Assembly (NCBI GenBank): GCA_903927465.1
Contig: CAIYMY010000081.1
Coordinates: 1 to 59,105 of the forward strand
Length of the DNA: 59,105 bases
Direction: 5' to 3'
From: an uncultured Rhodospirillales bacterium
Lineage (GTDB): Bacteria; Pseudomonadota; Alphaproteobacteria; Acetobacterales; Acetobacteraceae
Below, piece by piece: positions 42,739 to 51,062 of the stretch. Each line of letters starts with the position of its first letter. Position 1 is the stretch's first letter. Under the pieces are notes generated by a model, which had not been told where the DNA came from, did no database searches, and saw nothing but the letters and a program-made list of their open reading frames with translations. Both the position numbers and the translations under genes were made by a program.

Positions 42739-44160
42739 TCAACTCCGCCCGTAAGTATCCTCAAACCGCACGATATCATCTTCACCGAGGTAGGATCCGG
42801 ACTGCACCTCAATCAGGGTCAGCGGGATCTTGCCCGGGTTTTCCATGCGATGGATGCACCCCAGCGGCAGATAGACGCTTTCATTCTCACGCAGCATGAT
42901 TTCTTCCCCGTCCCGCTGCACAATGGCAGTGCCGGAGACTACCACCCAATGCTCGGCGCGATGAAAGTGCTTTTGCAGGGAAAGCTTGGCGCCGGGGCGG
43001 ACTTCGATCTTCTTGACCTGGAAACGATCCCCCATGATCAGGCCTTCATAATGGCCCCAGGGGCGATAGGCGCGGCGATGTTCGGTGGCTTCCTTGGCGC
43101 CGCGCGCCTTCAACTGATCCACCAGCTTTTTCACATCCTGCGCGTGGTCCCGATGCATGGCGAGTACGGCATCATCCGTCACCACCACCACGACGTCTTC
43201 CAGCCCGATCACGCCGGTCAGGATACCTTCACTGCGCACATAGCAATTCTTGGTGTCCACCAAGGCCACCGGCCCATGCGTGGCATTACCCGCAGCGTCC
43301 TTCGGTTGAATGTCCCATAGCGCGGCCCAGGAACCGATATCGGACCAGCCGATGGAAGCCGGCACAACGGCAGATTTTTGCGTGCGCTCCATCACCGCGT
43401 AATCAATGCTGATGGAAGGTGTGGCGGTGAAGGCAGCGGCTTCCAGTCGGATGAAATCCCCATCGCGCGTGGCGCCGGCCACGGCAGCGCGCACACCCTT
43501 CAGCACCTCAGGCGCATGGGCTTCCATCTCGGCCAGCATGGTCGTCGCGGTGGCGACGAACATGCCGGAATTCCACAAATGCCGGCCAGTTTTGAGAAAC
43601 TCCGCCGCGCGGGCGGCATCGGGCTTTTCCACAAAGCGCGCAATACGCTTGACGTCGGCGCTGCCGGGCAGTGCATCACCGGTTTCGATATAGCCATAGC
43701 CGGTCTCCGGCGCGGTGGGCTGCATGCCGAAGGTGACAATCGCCCCCGCTTTCGCCGCCGCAGCGGCCTTGGCAAGTGCGGCTTGCAGCGCTGCCACATC
43801 GCCAATCGCCGAATCGGCGGCCATGAACCAAAGCACAGCACCAGGCGCGGTTTCTTCGGCGAGCAATGCGGCGGCGGCGATGGCGGGCGCACTATTGCGG
43901 CCCACCGGCTCCAGCACGATGGATGCGCCCTTGTCGCGCAATTGCTCGGCCACCAGGAAGCGATGCGCTTCATTGCAAACAACCATCGGCGGCAGGAAGC
44001 CGGCGCCGGAACCGCGCGCGGCGGTTTCCGACAGCATGGTTTTGTCCGAAGCCAGCGGCCAGAATTGCTTGGGGTAGCTTTCGCGCGACAGCGGCCAAAG
44101 CCGCGTGCCGGTGCCGCCGGACAGGATCACGGGCAGGATCAGGGGGGAATTGGCTTTCAT
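42739..44160 (-). CDS. manC: Mannose-1-phosphate guanylyltransferase / mannose-6-phosphate isomerase (bifunctional)
   Basis: 473 residues from ATG 44160, the usual length of the fused type II enzyme. The nucleotidyltransferase signature LSGGTGTRLWPLSRESYPKQ is at the N-terminus, with VGRNSAPAIAAAALLAE and FVEKPDAARAAEFL in the catalytic domain. The C-terminal cupin has RPWGHYEGLIMGDRFQVKKI, GAKLSLQKHFHRAEHWVVVS with the metal-binding histidines, and NESVYLPLGCIHRMEN. It makes GDP-mannose from fructose-6-phosphate-derived mannose phosphates for surface polysaccharide synthesis. No other polysaccharide gene is adjacent except the TPR-GT9 protein at 44795. Confidence 0.94.
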   Translation of the reverse strand: MKANSPLILPVILSGGTGTRLWPLSRESYPKQFWPLASDKTMLSETAARGSGAGFLPPMVVCNEAHRFLVAEQLRDKGASIVLEPVGRNSAPAIAAAALLAEETAPGAVLWFMAADSAIGDVAALQAALAKAAAAAKAGAIVTFGMQPTAPETGYGYIETGDALPGSADVKRIARFVEKPDAARAAEFLKTGRHLWNSGMFVATATTMLAEMEAHAPEVLKGVRAAVAGATRDGDFIRLEAAAFTATPSISIDYAVMERTQKSAVVPASIGWSDIGSWAALWDIQPKDAAGNATHGPVALVDTKNCYVRSEGILTGVIGLEDVVVVVTDDAVLAMHRDHAQDVKKLVDQLKARGAKEATEHRRAYRPWGHYEGLIMGDRFQVKKIEVRPGAKLSLQKHFHRAEHWVVVSGTAIVQRDGEEIMLRENESVYLPLGCIHRMENPGKIPLTLIEVQSGSYLGEDDIVRFEDTYGRS

Positions 44161-44286
44161 GGGCAATTATCACTCCGCGTCGCGCTGGGATTAGGGGCAA
44201 ATCGGGGCAAAGCCAAGGCAAAGGCGGGCTGGCGTTTCCCTGGGCCGGCTTCCGGTATAGTTTCCGGACCCTATTCAGTTTGAAAG

Positions 44287-44727
44287 TTGCCTGCCTTGGA
44301 TCACCCTGCCTCCCCCGCCATTCCGGAAGGCTTCGTGCCGCGCCCCGCCGGAGGCCCTTTTCTGGAACCCATCGGCCCCATCATGATCCGGCGCGATCAC
44401 GGGCCTTTGGCGTTCGGGCTCCGCATTGAAAAGCGGCATTGCAATAGTAAGGAAATGGCCCATGGCGGCATGTTGGCGACTTTTGCCGACCTGGCGCTCG
44501 GGATTGGCGGCTTCAATCTGGCTGGGGTGACAGGGTTCTTCACCACCATCAGCCTGAATTCGGATTACCTGGCGCCGGCCTTGCTTGGCACCTGGCTGCA
44601 ATGCGAACCGGTACTTCTGCGGCGCACGCGCACGCTGGTATTCGCGCAAGGGGTGTGCATGGCGGATGGCAGGCCCGTTCTGCGCGCGAGCGGGGTTTTT
44701 GCGCTGCCGCGTGAGGTAGTTGGTTAG
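44287..44727 (+). CDS. PaaI-type hotdog thioesterase
   Basis: 146 residues. The start is TTG at 44287 or, nine bases further, TTG at 44296, which is better spaced from GAAAG. A TATAGT box lies at 44256-44261. MAHGGMLATFADLALGIGGF is the PaaI-family signature containing the catalytic acidic residue on the central helix (TFADLA), and GFFTTISLNSDYLAPALLGT follows. It should hydrolyse acyl-CoA or acyl-ACP thioesters; the real substrate is unknown. It is divergent from manC. Confidence 0.85.
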   Translation: MPALDHPASPAIPEGFVPRPAGGPFLEPIGPIMIRRDHGPLAFGLRIEKRHCNSKEMAHGGMLATFADLALGIGGFNLAGVTGFFTTISLNSDYLAPALLGTWLQCEPVLLRRTRTLVFAQGVCMADGRPVLRASGVFALPREVVG

Positions 44728-44794
44728 AAACACGGCACGTCGATGTAGGCCCGCTACCCTAAACCATGGTCCATTTACCCAACACGCGAGCCCG

Positions 44795-46663
44795 ATGCCG
44801 CAAATGAAGCCACCGCCCCGCCCCGTTCAACAACAACTCGCCGAGGCCATTGCCCTTTTCCAACAGGGTCAATTTGCCGCGGCTGAGGCCAGTTTTCGGG
44901 CAATAATGAAACGCGACCCACGCAATTTTGACGCGCTGCATTTCGCGGGCGTCGTTGCAGCTCAATCCGGGCGCCTTGAAGAAGGCGCAACCCTGATCCG
45001 CCGTGCCCTGGCGATCAATCCCCGGAACGCAGGCGCACTGGGCAATCTCGGCAGCGCGCTGATCCGGCTTGGCCGATATGAAGAAGCACTGAGCAGCCTG
45101 GACCGCGCCCTGGCGGCTGACCCCAAGGCCGCCAGCGCCCATCATAATCGGGGCTTCGCCCTGATGAAACTGAAGCGCCTAGATCAGGCAGTCGCAGCAT
45201 TTGATCGCGCCATTGAATTGAAGCCCGATTTTGCGGAAGCGCATAATGATCGTGGCGGCGCCTTCAGCGATCAGGACAAGTTTGACCACGCGCTTTCCGC
45301 CTATGAAAAGGCGCTCAGCCTACGGCCTGACTACCCCGGATATATGGTGAATATCGCGCTGGTGTTGTGTAATCTGCAACGTCATCCAGAAGCCTTGGCA
45401 ATGGCCGAGCAGGCGCTTCGCATCACGCCCGAGGATACCGGTGCCCTGATCGCGCGCACCCAGGCGTTGCTCGCACTTGGCCGGCCGGCGGAAGGTCTCG
45501 CAGATACGGATAGCGCCCTCAAAATCACGCCTGGGTTGGTGCTAGGACATCTGTGGCGGTCCGCCGCGCTTATCCTGCTCGGTCAGCCTGAAGCTGCCTT
45601 GATGGCCGCCGAGACGGCAAGGACACTCGCGCCGCAGGACGCTGCAGCCCATAGAGGCTACGGTTTCGCACTCGGCAATCTGAACCGCCTGCAAGAGGCA
45701 CTCGCCGCTTATGGTGACGCGCTGAGGCTCAAACCCAATGACAGGGAAGCCTTGTGGGACCGGGCGCTGGCCTTACTGGCACTGGGGCGCTTCGAAGAAG
45801 GGTGGCTGGCCTATGAATCTCGTAATCTTCGGCACAAGTCTTTGGCGGCGCGCAAATATCCAAGGCCGCTTTGGTGGGGCAAGGAACCGCTCAAGGATCA
45901 GCAGCTTCATGCCTATTGGGAACAAGGGTTAGGTGATACGATTCAATTCGCGCGCTATGCGCTGCTTGCCGTTGCTGCCGGCGCGAAAGTGACTTTGTCT
46001 GTCCAAGACCCGCTGCTTCGACTTTTTAAGGATTTCGACCCTTCCGTCACGATCATCGGGCAGAATGACGAAGCGGTAGAATTTGATTTGCACTGCCCGC
46101 TGATGACGCTGCCAATGGCCTTCAGCACCAGGCTTGAAACAATCCCCGCCTGGGAGAATGGCTACCTCAAGGCGCCGCCTAAGGATGTCGCGCGCTGGGA
46201 TCAGCGCCTGCCCGCCGGCCGCCGACGCATCGGCTTGGTGTGGAGCGGCAGCCAAACCCACGGGAATGACGCCAATCGTTCTGTCCGGCTCGATAGGGTT
46301 TTGCCCATGCTTGAGACCGGCGATGTCTGGGTTTCGCTGCAAAAGGAAGTGCGGGATGCGGATCGCGCCGCGCTGCAAGCCTCGGGTCTTGTTGATCTCA
46401 GCGCAGAACTGGGCGATTTCGCCGATACGGCGGCGCTTATCTCCACCCTTGATCTGGTGATTGCGGTGGATACCTCGGTCGCGCATTTGGCCGGCGCGCT
46501 GGGCAAGCCCACCTGGGTCATGGTGCCCTTCGCCCCGGATTTCCGCTGGCTTTTGGACCGCGAGGATACGCCCTGGTACCCCAAAATGCGCCTGTTTCGC
46601 CAAAGTCGCGCGGGCGATTGGGATGGCGTGGTGGCGCGCATCGGCGAGGCACTGCGCGCATAA
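44795..46663 (+). CDS. TPR-repeat protein with C-terminal GT9-type glycosyltransferase-like domain
   Basis: 622 residues from ATG 44795. About ten tetratricopeptide repeats cover residues ~10-370 (for example FAAAEASFRAIMKRDPRNFD, YEEALSSLDRALAADPKAA, FDHALSAYEKALSLRPDYP). The C-terminal part, from ~390, has features of the heptosyltransferase/GT9 fold: YWEQGLGDTIQFARYALLA, GLVWSGSQTHGNDANRSV, LDLVIAVDTSVAHLAGALGK and PTWVMVPFAPDFRWLLDRED. Proteins of this plan are common in alphaproteobacteria and are thought to act in surface glycan or flagellin glycosylation. It sits near manC but in the opposite orientation to it. Confidence 0.88.
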   Translation: MPQMKPPPRPVQQQLAEAIALFQQGQFAAAEASFRAIMKRDPRNFDALHFAGVVAAQSGRLEEGATLIRRALAINPRNAGALGNLGSALIRLGRYEEALSSLDRALAADPKAASAHHNRGFALMKLKRLDQAVAAFDRAIELKPDFAEAHNDRGGAFSDQDKFDHALSAYEKALSLRPDYPGYMVNIALVLCNLQRHPEALAMAEQALRITPEDTGALIARTQALLALGRPAEGLADTDSALKITPGLVLGHLWRSAALILLGQPEAALMAAETARTLAPQDAAAHRGYGFALGNLNRLQEALAAYGDALRLKPNDREALWDRALALLALGRFEEGWLAYESRNLRHKSLAARKYPRPLWWGKEPLKDQQLHAYWEQGLGDTIQFARYALLAVAAGAKVTLSVQDPLLRLFKDFDPSVTIIGQNDEAVEFDLHCPLMTLPMAFSTRLETIPAWENGYLKAPPKDVARWDQRLPAGRRRIGLVWSGSQTHGNDANRSVRLDRVLPMLETGDVWVSLQKEVRDADRAALQASGLVDLSAELGDFADTAALISTLDLVIAVDTSVAHLAGALGKPTWVMVPFAPDFRWLLDREDTPWYPKMRLFRQSRAGDWDGVVARIGEALRA

Positions 46664-46737
46664 GGGCTTTGGCGGCAGAGACAAGCGCGCCCAAGCGTTG
46701 CAACATGCGCCCAACACATCACCAATGGGGAACCGCC

Positions 46738-48120
46738 ATGTCATCCGGCAGCTACGACCGCGCCAGCTTCAAGGGCTTGAGTTTTCACGATGCCGTGCCG
46801 CGTTTCCTGGCCGGGCAGGATAATCCCCGCGCCTATCTGGAACGCTGCCTTGATACCATCGCCGCCAAGGATGGCGTGGTGCGCGCCTTTGTGGTGCTGA
46901 ATGAAGCCGGCGCGCGCGCCGCCGCCGATGCCTCGGCCGCGCGCTACAAGCAAGGGCGCGCGCTTTCCAACATTGATGGCATGCCAATCGGCATCAAGGA
47001 TCTGATCGAAACCGCGGATATGCCAACGCAAATGGGCTGCGGCGCATTCACCGGCAATTTCCCGAAGCGCGACAGCATCATGGTGCGCGCTTTGCGCGAT
47101 GCAGGCGCAGTGATCATTGGCAAGACGGTCACGGCCGAATTGGGCATGGCCCATCCGGGGCCGACGACCAACCCCTTCGATCCGCGCCGCTCGCCTGGCG
47201 GTTCATCCTCAGGCTCCGCAGCGGCGGTGGCGGCCAATATGATCCCGGCGGCGATTGGCACGCAGGTGGGTGGTTCCATCATTCGCCCCGCTTCCTATTG
47301 CGGCAATATCGCGCTGAAACCCACCCAAGGCGCGATTAATCGGGGGGAGAGGCAATCGCTCAGCCAATCCACCGCCGGGGTGCACGCCAATAGCTTCGCA
47401 GATATGTGGGCGGTGGCCATCGAAATTGCGCGGCGGGCAGGCGGAGACCCCGGCGCGCCGGGGCTGTTCGGCCCGCTTTCGGCGCCCGCGCCCATCAAGC
47501 CCGCGCGGCTGATTGTGATGGAAACCGAAGGCTGGGCGGATTTGGATGCGGCGTCCCTTGCGGCTTTTGAAGGATTGCTCGCGAAGCTGCGTGCCGCTGG
47601 GGTGGAAATTTGGCGCCGAGGCGACCATCCGCTGATTGAGGGTTTTGAACGCGCCTTGGGGCAGGCGAAGGCCATCACCGCGGATATCTGCGCCTTTGAA
47701 CAACGCGCGGGCCTGCAGCATTTGGCGGAAACCGCAGCGGATCGCGTCAGCCCCCGGCTTTTCACGCGCTTGCAGCATGGCACCAAGGTTGATCTTGAAA
47801 CATACCGCGCCCGGCTTTTGGAACGTGATGAGTTGCGCCGTCGCTTGGTGTCCCTCGCACCTTTGGCGGATGGGTTGATTGCGCTGTCATCCCCAGGCCC
47901 CGCGCCGGTGTGGCTGGGGGATCAGCCAGGCCAGCCGATCGCGCCGCGCCCCACCGGGGATATCAGCTTCAATGCCGGAACCTCGGCGCTTGGCTGCCCA
48001 GCGGTGAACGTGCCGTTATTGGCCGTGGAAGGCATGCCCCTTGGCGTGCAGATCATCGGCCAATGGCATGAAGATGCGCGCGCGGTGGGGATTGCGGCTT
48101 GGGTGGCGGGCGTCGCCTAA
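46738..48120 (+). CDS. Amidase (amidase signature family)
   Basis: 460 residues from ATG 46738 with GGGGAACCGCC upstream. The catalytic lysine lies in MPIGIKDLIETADMPTQMG, and the serine pair in SPGGSSSGSAAAVAANMIPA and GTQVGGSIIRPASYCGNIAL, where the nucleophile loop reads TQVGGS rather than the usual TDTGGS. The end carries the typical NVPLLAVEGMPLGVQIIGQW. It hydrolyses an amide to acid plus ammonia or amine; the substrate is unknown. It is convergent with vapC, sharing the last four bases. Confidence 0.92.
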   Translation: MSSGSYDRASFKGLSFHDAVPRFLAGQDNPRAYLERCLDTIAAKDGVVRAFVVLNEAGARAAADASAARYKQGRALSNIDGMPIGIKDLIETADMPTQMGCGAFTGNFPKRDSIMVRALRDAGAVIIGKTVTAELGMAHPGPTTNPFDPRRSPGGSSSGSAAAVAANMIPAAIGTQVGGSIIRPASYCGNIALKPTQGAINRGERQSLSQSTAGVHANSFADMWAVAIEIARRAGGDPGAPGLFGPLSAPAPIKPARLIVMETEGWADLDAASLAAFEGLLAKLRAAGVEIWRRGDHPLIEGFERALGQAKAITADICAFEQRAGLQHLAETAADRVSPRLFTRLQHGTKVDLETYRARLLERDELRRRLVSLAPLADGLIALSSPGPAPVWLGDQPGQPIAPRPTGDISFNAGTSALGCPAVNVPLLAVEGMPLGVQIIGQWHEDARAVGIAAWVAGVA

Positions 48121-48530
48121 TCCACCAACACTTCCACGCCAAGCGCAGCGGCCGCGTTGCGCAAGGCGTGATCCATGGAAGCCAGTGGCAAGCGCCGGCG
48201 CTGCGCCAATTCAAGATAGGTCGCGTCATAAACCGAAAGCCGGAAAGCTTCGGCCAGCCGCAGCGTATCTTCCCAGGATTTCTCAGCGGTTTCATCATCA
48301 AGCGTGATGGGCAGGGCGCGCAGTAAGCCGGCAAGCTCCGCCCGTTTCGCCGCATCAAGTCGGCGCCGGCGTTCCGCCACCAGCAAGCCGTTCAGCGCTT
48401 CCAGCGGCCAGAGCAGCGGCGCCATCGCGCCGGTTGCTACCACACGGTCCAGCAGGGCCATGATGGGCGGCGTCTGTTCATCCTCAAAGCACCAGGCAAG
48501 TGCCACAGAATTATCGAGCACGAAGCTCAC
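48117..48530 (-). CDS. vapC: VapC-type PIN-domain toxin
   Basis: 137 residues, PIN fold. The acidic nuclease residues are D6 (FVLDNSVALAWCF), E44 (PLEALNGLL), D102 (SVYDATYLELAQ) and D120 (ASMDHALRNAA), the full set expected for Mg-dependent RNase activity. It overlaps the antitoxin gene by four bases at its start. VapC toxins cut tRNA or rRNA when freed from VapB. The full acidic set suggests it is active. Confidence 0.92.
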   Translation of the reverse strand: MSFVLDNSVALAWCFEDEQTPPIMALLDRVVATGAMAPLLWPLEALNGLLVAERRRRLDAAKRAELAGLLRALPITLDDETAEKSWEDTLRLAEAFRLSVYDATYLELAQRRRLPLASMDHALRNAAAALGVEVLVD

Positions 48531-48766
48531 TTGCGGCCTGCTTCCAGCAGTTCCTTGATGGGGATGCCGGCAAGCTTCGCCCCACGGCTGGCGGCGCGCA
48601 GGCCCTCGGCGGTCTGCCGCGCCTTATCCTGGTCGAAGCTTGGCAAGACCGGGACCAGTTTCGCCACAGCAACACCGCGGCGCGTGATGGTCACTTCCTG
48701 GCCGCGGACCACTTGATCAACAAGGGCGCTCAGCCGGTTTTTGGCGTCAAAAAGGGGGACATTCAT
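48527..48766 (-). CDS. vapB: VapB/Phd-YefM-type antitoxin
   Basis: 79 residues from ATG 48766 (NVPLFDAKNRLSALVDQVVR). A longer start at ATG 48778 is possible but falls inside the operator palindrome at 48776-48805. The N-terminal Phd/YefM DNA-binding pattern is followed by TITRRGVAVAKLVPVLP and an extended helix (FDQDKARQTAEGLRAASRGA) that would wrap the toxin. It binds VapC and represses its own promoter. Confidence 0.88.
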   Translation of the reverse strand: MNVPLFDAKNRLSALVDQVVRGQEVTITRRGVAVAKLVPVLPSFDQDKARQTAEGLRAASRGAKLAGIPIKELLEAGRK

Positions 48767-48775
48767 GTGCTGATC

Positions 48776-48805
48776 CATCTGGCCAGATAGCTATCTAGCC
48801 AGATG
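48776..48805. promoter_or_regulatory. 30-base operator palindrome upstream of vapBC
   Basis: Two 15-base arms meet without a gap: CATCTGGCCAGATAG and CTATCTAGCCAGATG. They are inverse complements at 14 of 15 positions. It lies immediately upstream of the antitoxin ATG 48766. On the minus strand a TTGGAC (48822-48817) and TAGATA (48797-48792) pair, spaced 19 bases, would place the -10 inside it. This is where a VapB-VapC complex would be expected to bind and shut off transcription. Confidence 0.7.
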
Positions 48806-48837
48806 GCGCGTCATTTGTCCAACGTATAAGCGGCTGG

Positions 48838-49584
48838 TTAATCCAGCAGCACCGCGCGGAAGTCCGCCAGCCGCGTGGCCGTCAGCCCAAGCCCATCCTC
48901 AAGCAGGCCCGCCTCAGACCCAAAGGGCGCCACCGCCGCATCCAGGGCGGCGGTGAGCAGCGCCGGGTGCGTGTCCAATATCGCGTCCTTGGCTTCCTGC
49001 GGCGCTTCATCGGGCAGGGGGTGGTCGCGCCGCCAGAAGCGGTCTGTCGCCACGTAATCCGCCAGGATTTGATCTCGTGATACGCCAAGCGCGGTCAGAA
49101 TCAGCGCCGCGCCAAGCCCCGTCCGGTCCTTACCTGCCGAGCAATGAAACAGCAGTGGCCGGCGTTCATCTTCCAGGATCAGATCACAAAGCCTGCGATA
49201 AACCGGCAATTGCTCGGTCGCGTAATTCAAATAGGCAATGCCCAAAAGCCGCGTGGTCTCCGCCCGCGTTGCTGCGCCATTCGCCAGCAGGTCGCGCAAG
49301 GATGCGCCGATGCGCGGTTCAATCGGCAGTGGCACCGCCCGCGCCCCCGGCGGCAGGCGGGAAGGGGATGTCGCCGCTTCGCGCGTACCGCGCAAATCGC
49401 ACACAGTGCTGAGTCCTGTGGCTTCAAGGGTCGCTAAATCCTGATTGGTCAGGCGGTGCAGCGCATCGGACCGGAACAGCACCCCATGGCGCAGCGCCTG
49501 GCCCTGATGGCCGCGCCAGCCGCCCAGGTCGCGCAGGTTGGAAGCACCTTCAAGCGGGATAAGGCGGGGCAGTTGCTCGGTCAT
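48838..49584 (-). CDS. Protein-tyrosine/dual-specificity phosphatase family protein
   Basis: 248 residues. The C-x5-R catalytic loop is LLFHCSAGKDRTGLGAALIL, with the general-acid region in IGASLRDLLANGAATR. The N-terminal SNLRDLGGWRGHQGQALRHG and LFRSDALHRLTNQDLATLEA, VCDLRGTREAATSPSRLPPG mark it as the bacterial Y_phosphatase3 type (LipA/Ptp-like). It removes phosphate from tyrosine or phosphoinositides. There is no signal peptide. It lies 59 bases from the vapBC operator and may be read independently. Confidence 0.9.
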   Translation of the reverse strand: MTEQLPRLIPLEGASNLRDLGGWRGHQGQALRHGVLFRSDALHRLTNQDLATLEATGLSTVCDLRGTREAATSPSRLPPGARAVPLPIEPRIGASLRDLLANGAATRAETTRLLGIAYLNYATEQLPVYRRLCDLILEDERRPLLFHCSAGKDRTGLGAALILTALGVSRDQILADYVATDRFWRRDHPLPDEAPQEAKDAILDTHPALLTAALDAAVAPFGSEAGLLEDGLGLTATRLADFRAVLLD

Positions 49585-49691
49585 GGGCGAAACATGGCAG
49601 AAAGCGCCCCCCCGCCCATGCGGCGGGATTGTTTCACGTGAGGCAAAACTATTTTAGAAGGCACACGGCTTTCGCCACCTGGGATTAACGC

Positions 49692-51002
49692 ATGGGCACG
49701 GCCCTAGAGATTTTGATCATCCTGCTGTTGGTTCTGCTGAATGGCGCCTTTGCCATGTCGGAACTCGCCATCGTGTCCTCTCGACGGTCCCGGTTGATGG
49801 CCATGCAAAAGCGCGGCGTGCGGGGGGCGGATACGGCGCTGGCGCTGGCCGATGACCCGAAGCGCTTTCTGCCAACGGTGCAGGTAGGCATTACCATGGT
49901 GGGCATTATCGCCGGTGCCTTTGGTGGCGCGCGGCTTTCCGGCACCATTGCCCATGCCCTGGAAATACTGCCCTTCCCCGTGCCCTTCGTGCAGGAAGTG
50001 GCCTTCGCGCTGGTGGTGCTGGCGATTACCTACCTCAGCCTGATCCTGGGCGAATTGGTGCCAAAGCAATTGGCGCTGCGGGAGCCTGAGAAAATCGCCA
50101 TTCTGGTGGCCCGCCCGCTGGCGCTGCTGGCGCGCTTCACCGCACCCATGGTCTGGCTTTTGGGCGCGTCTTCGGCGTTGGTGCTGCGATTTTTCGGCCC
50201 GGCACCCACTTCCGACCTTTCCGTGACGGAAGAAGAAGTGAAGGCCGTGGTGGCGGAAGGCGCTGAGGCCGGCGCGCTTGAGACCGAAGAACGCCATATG
50301 ATCGAACGCGTGCTGCGCCTGGGCGATAAGCCCGTGCGCGCGCTGATGACACCGCGCAATGACATTGCCTGGCTTGACCGTGCCGAGACGCCCGAAAACC
50401 TGCCTGAGCGGCTGCGTGCCGCGCATGTCACGCGCTTCATCGTGGCCGATGGGCGCGTTGATAATGTTGTGGGCGTGGTCGAGGCCAAGGATTTGCTCGA
50501 TCAGCTTCTGGCCGGCGGGCCGATTTCCCTCGAAGCCGCTTTGCGTCAGCCCTTGGTGCTGCCCGATACGCTAACCGCTTTGGATGCGCTGGAACGGCTG
50601 CGCGGGGACCACCTTGGCATGGCGCTGGTGCTGGATGAATACGGGTCCTTTGAAGGCATGGTGACCGCTTCCGATTTGCTGGAGGCGATCATCGGCGAAT
50701 TGGGCCCGACCGAGCCCATGCCATCCGAAGCGGCGGTGCTGCGCTTTGATGGCTCGCTTTTGCTGGATGGCAGTATGCCATCCGATGAATTGCGCGCGCG
50801 GCTTGACCTGCCGGAAATGCCGGGTGCCGGCACCTATCACACGGTTGCCGGGTTGATGTTGGCCCTGCTGCAACGTGTCCCGCGTGAGGGGGACCGCATC
50901 GTCTGGGCGGGCTGGCGCTTTGAAGTTGTGGATATGGATGGCAGGCGCGTGGATAAGGTGCTGGCCAACCGGGAAGATGCGGGCGGTGATGGCGGTGGGT
51001 GA
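49692..51002 (+). CDS. CorC/HlyC-type membrane protein with CNNM and CBS domains
   Basis: 436 residues. The N-terminal CNNM membrane domain (about 1-180) begins ALEILIILLLVLLNGAFAMS with SELAIVSSRRSRLMAMQKRG, and holds FLPTVQVGITMVGIIAGAFG and LILGELVPKQLALREPEKIA. Two CBS motifs follow (MTPRNDIAWLDRAETPENLP and VVGVVEAKDLLDQLLAG; then DEYGSFEGMVTASDLLEAII). The last part is the transporter-associated CorC_HlyC domain (DGSLLLDGSMPSDELRARLD). Members are linked to magnesium/cobalt efflux, not to haemolysis. Confidence 0.93.
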   Translation: MGTALEILIILLLVLLNGAFAMSELAIVSSRRSRLMAMQKRGVRGADTALALADDPKRFLPTVQVGITMVGIIAGAFGGARLSGTIAHALEILPFPVPFVQEVAFALVVLAITYLSLILGELVPKQLALREPEKIAILVARPLALLARFTAPMVWLLGASSALVLRFFGPAPTSDLSVTEEEVKAVVAEGAEAGALETEERHMIERVLRLGDKPVRALMTPRNDIAWLDRAETPENLPERLRAAHVTRFIVADGRVDNVVGVVEAKDLLDQLLAGGPISLEAALRQPLVLPDTLTALDALERLRGDHLGMALVLDEYGSFEGMVTASDLLEAIIGELGPTEPMPSEAAVLRFDGSLLLDGSMPSDELRARLDLPEMPGAGTYHTVAGLMLALLQRVPREGDRIVWAGWRFEVVDMDGRRVDKVLANREDAGGDGGG

Positions 51003-51011
51003 GGAATTTTC

Positions 51012-51040
51012 TTGTCCGGATAAAATCCGTACACTATATC
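51012..51040 (+). promoter_or_regulatory. Promoter and inverted repeat upstream of the DUF1778/GNAT pair
   Basis: TTGTCC (51012-51017) and TATATC (51035-51040) have the ideal 17-base spacing. The spacer holds a perfect inverted repeat CGGAT-AAA-ATCCG (51017-51029), which a ribbon-helix-helix antitoxin could bind. The ribosome-binding site TGAGGAG lies in a short palindrome CTCCTGAGGAG upstream of the antitoxin ATG at 51063. Confidence 0.55.
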
Positions 51041-51062
51041 TCCCCTCCTGAGGAGTTTCACC

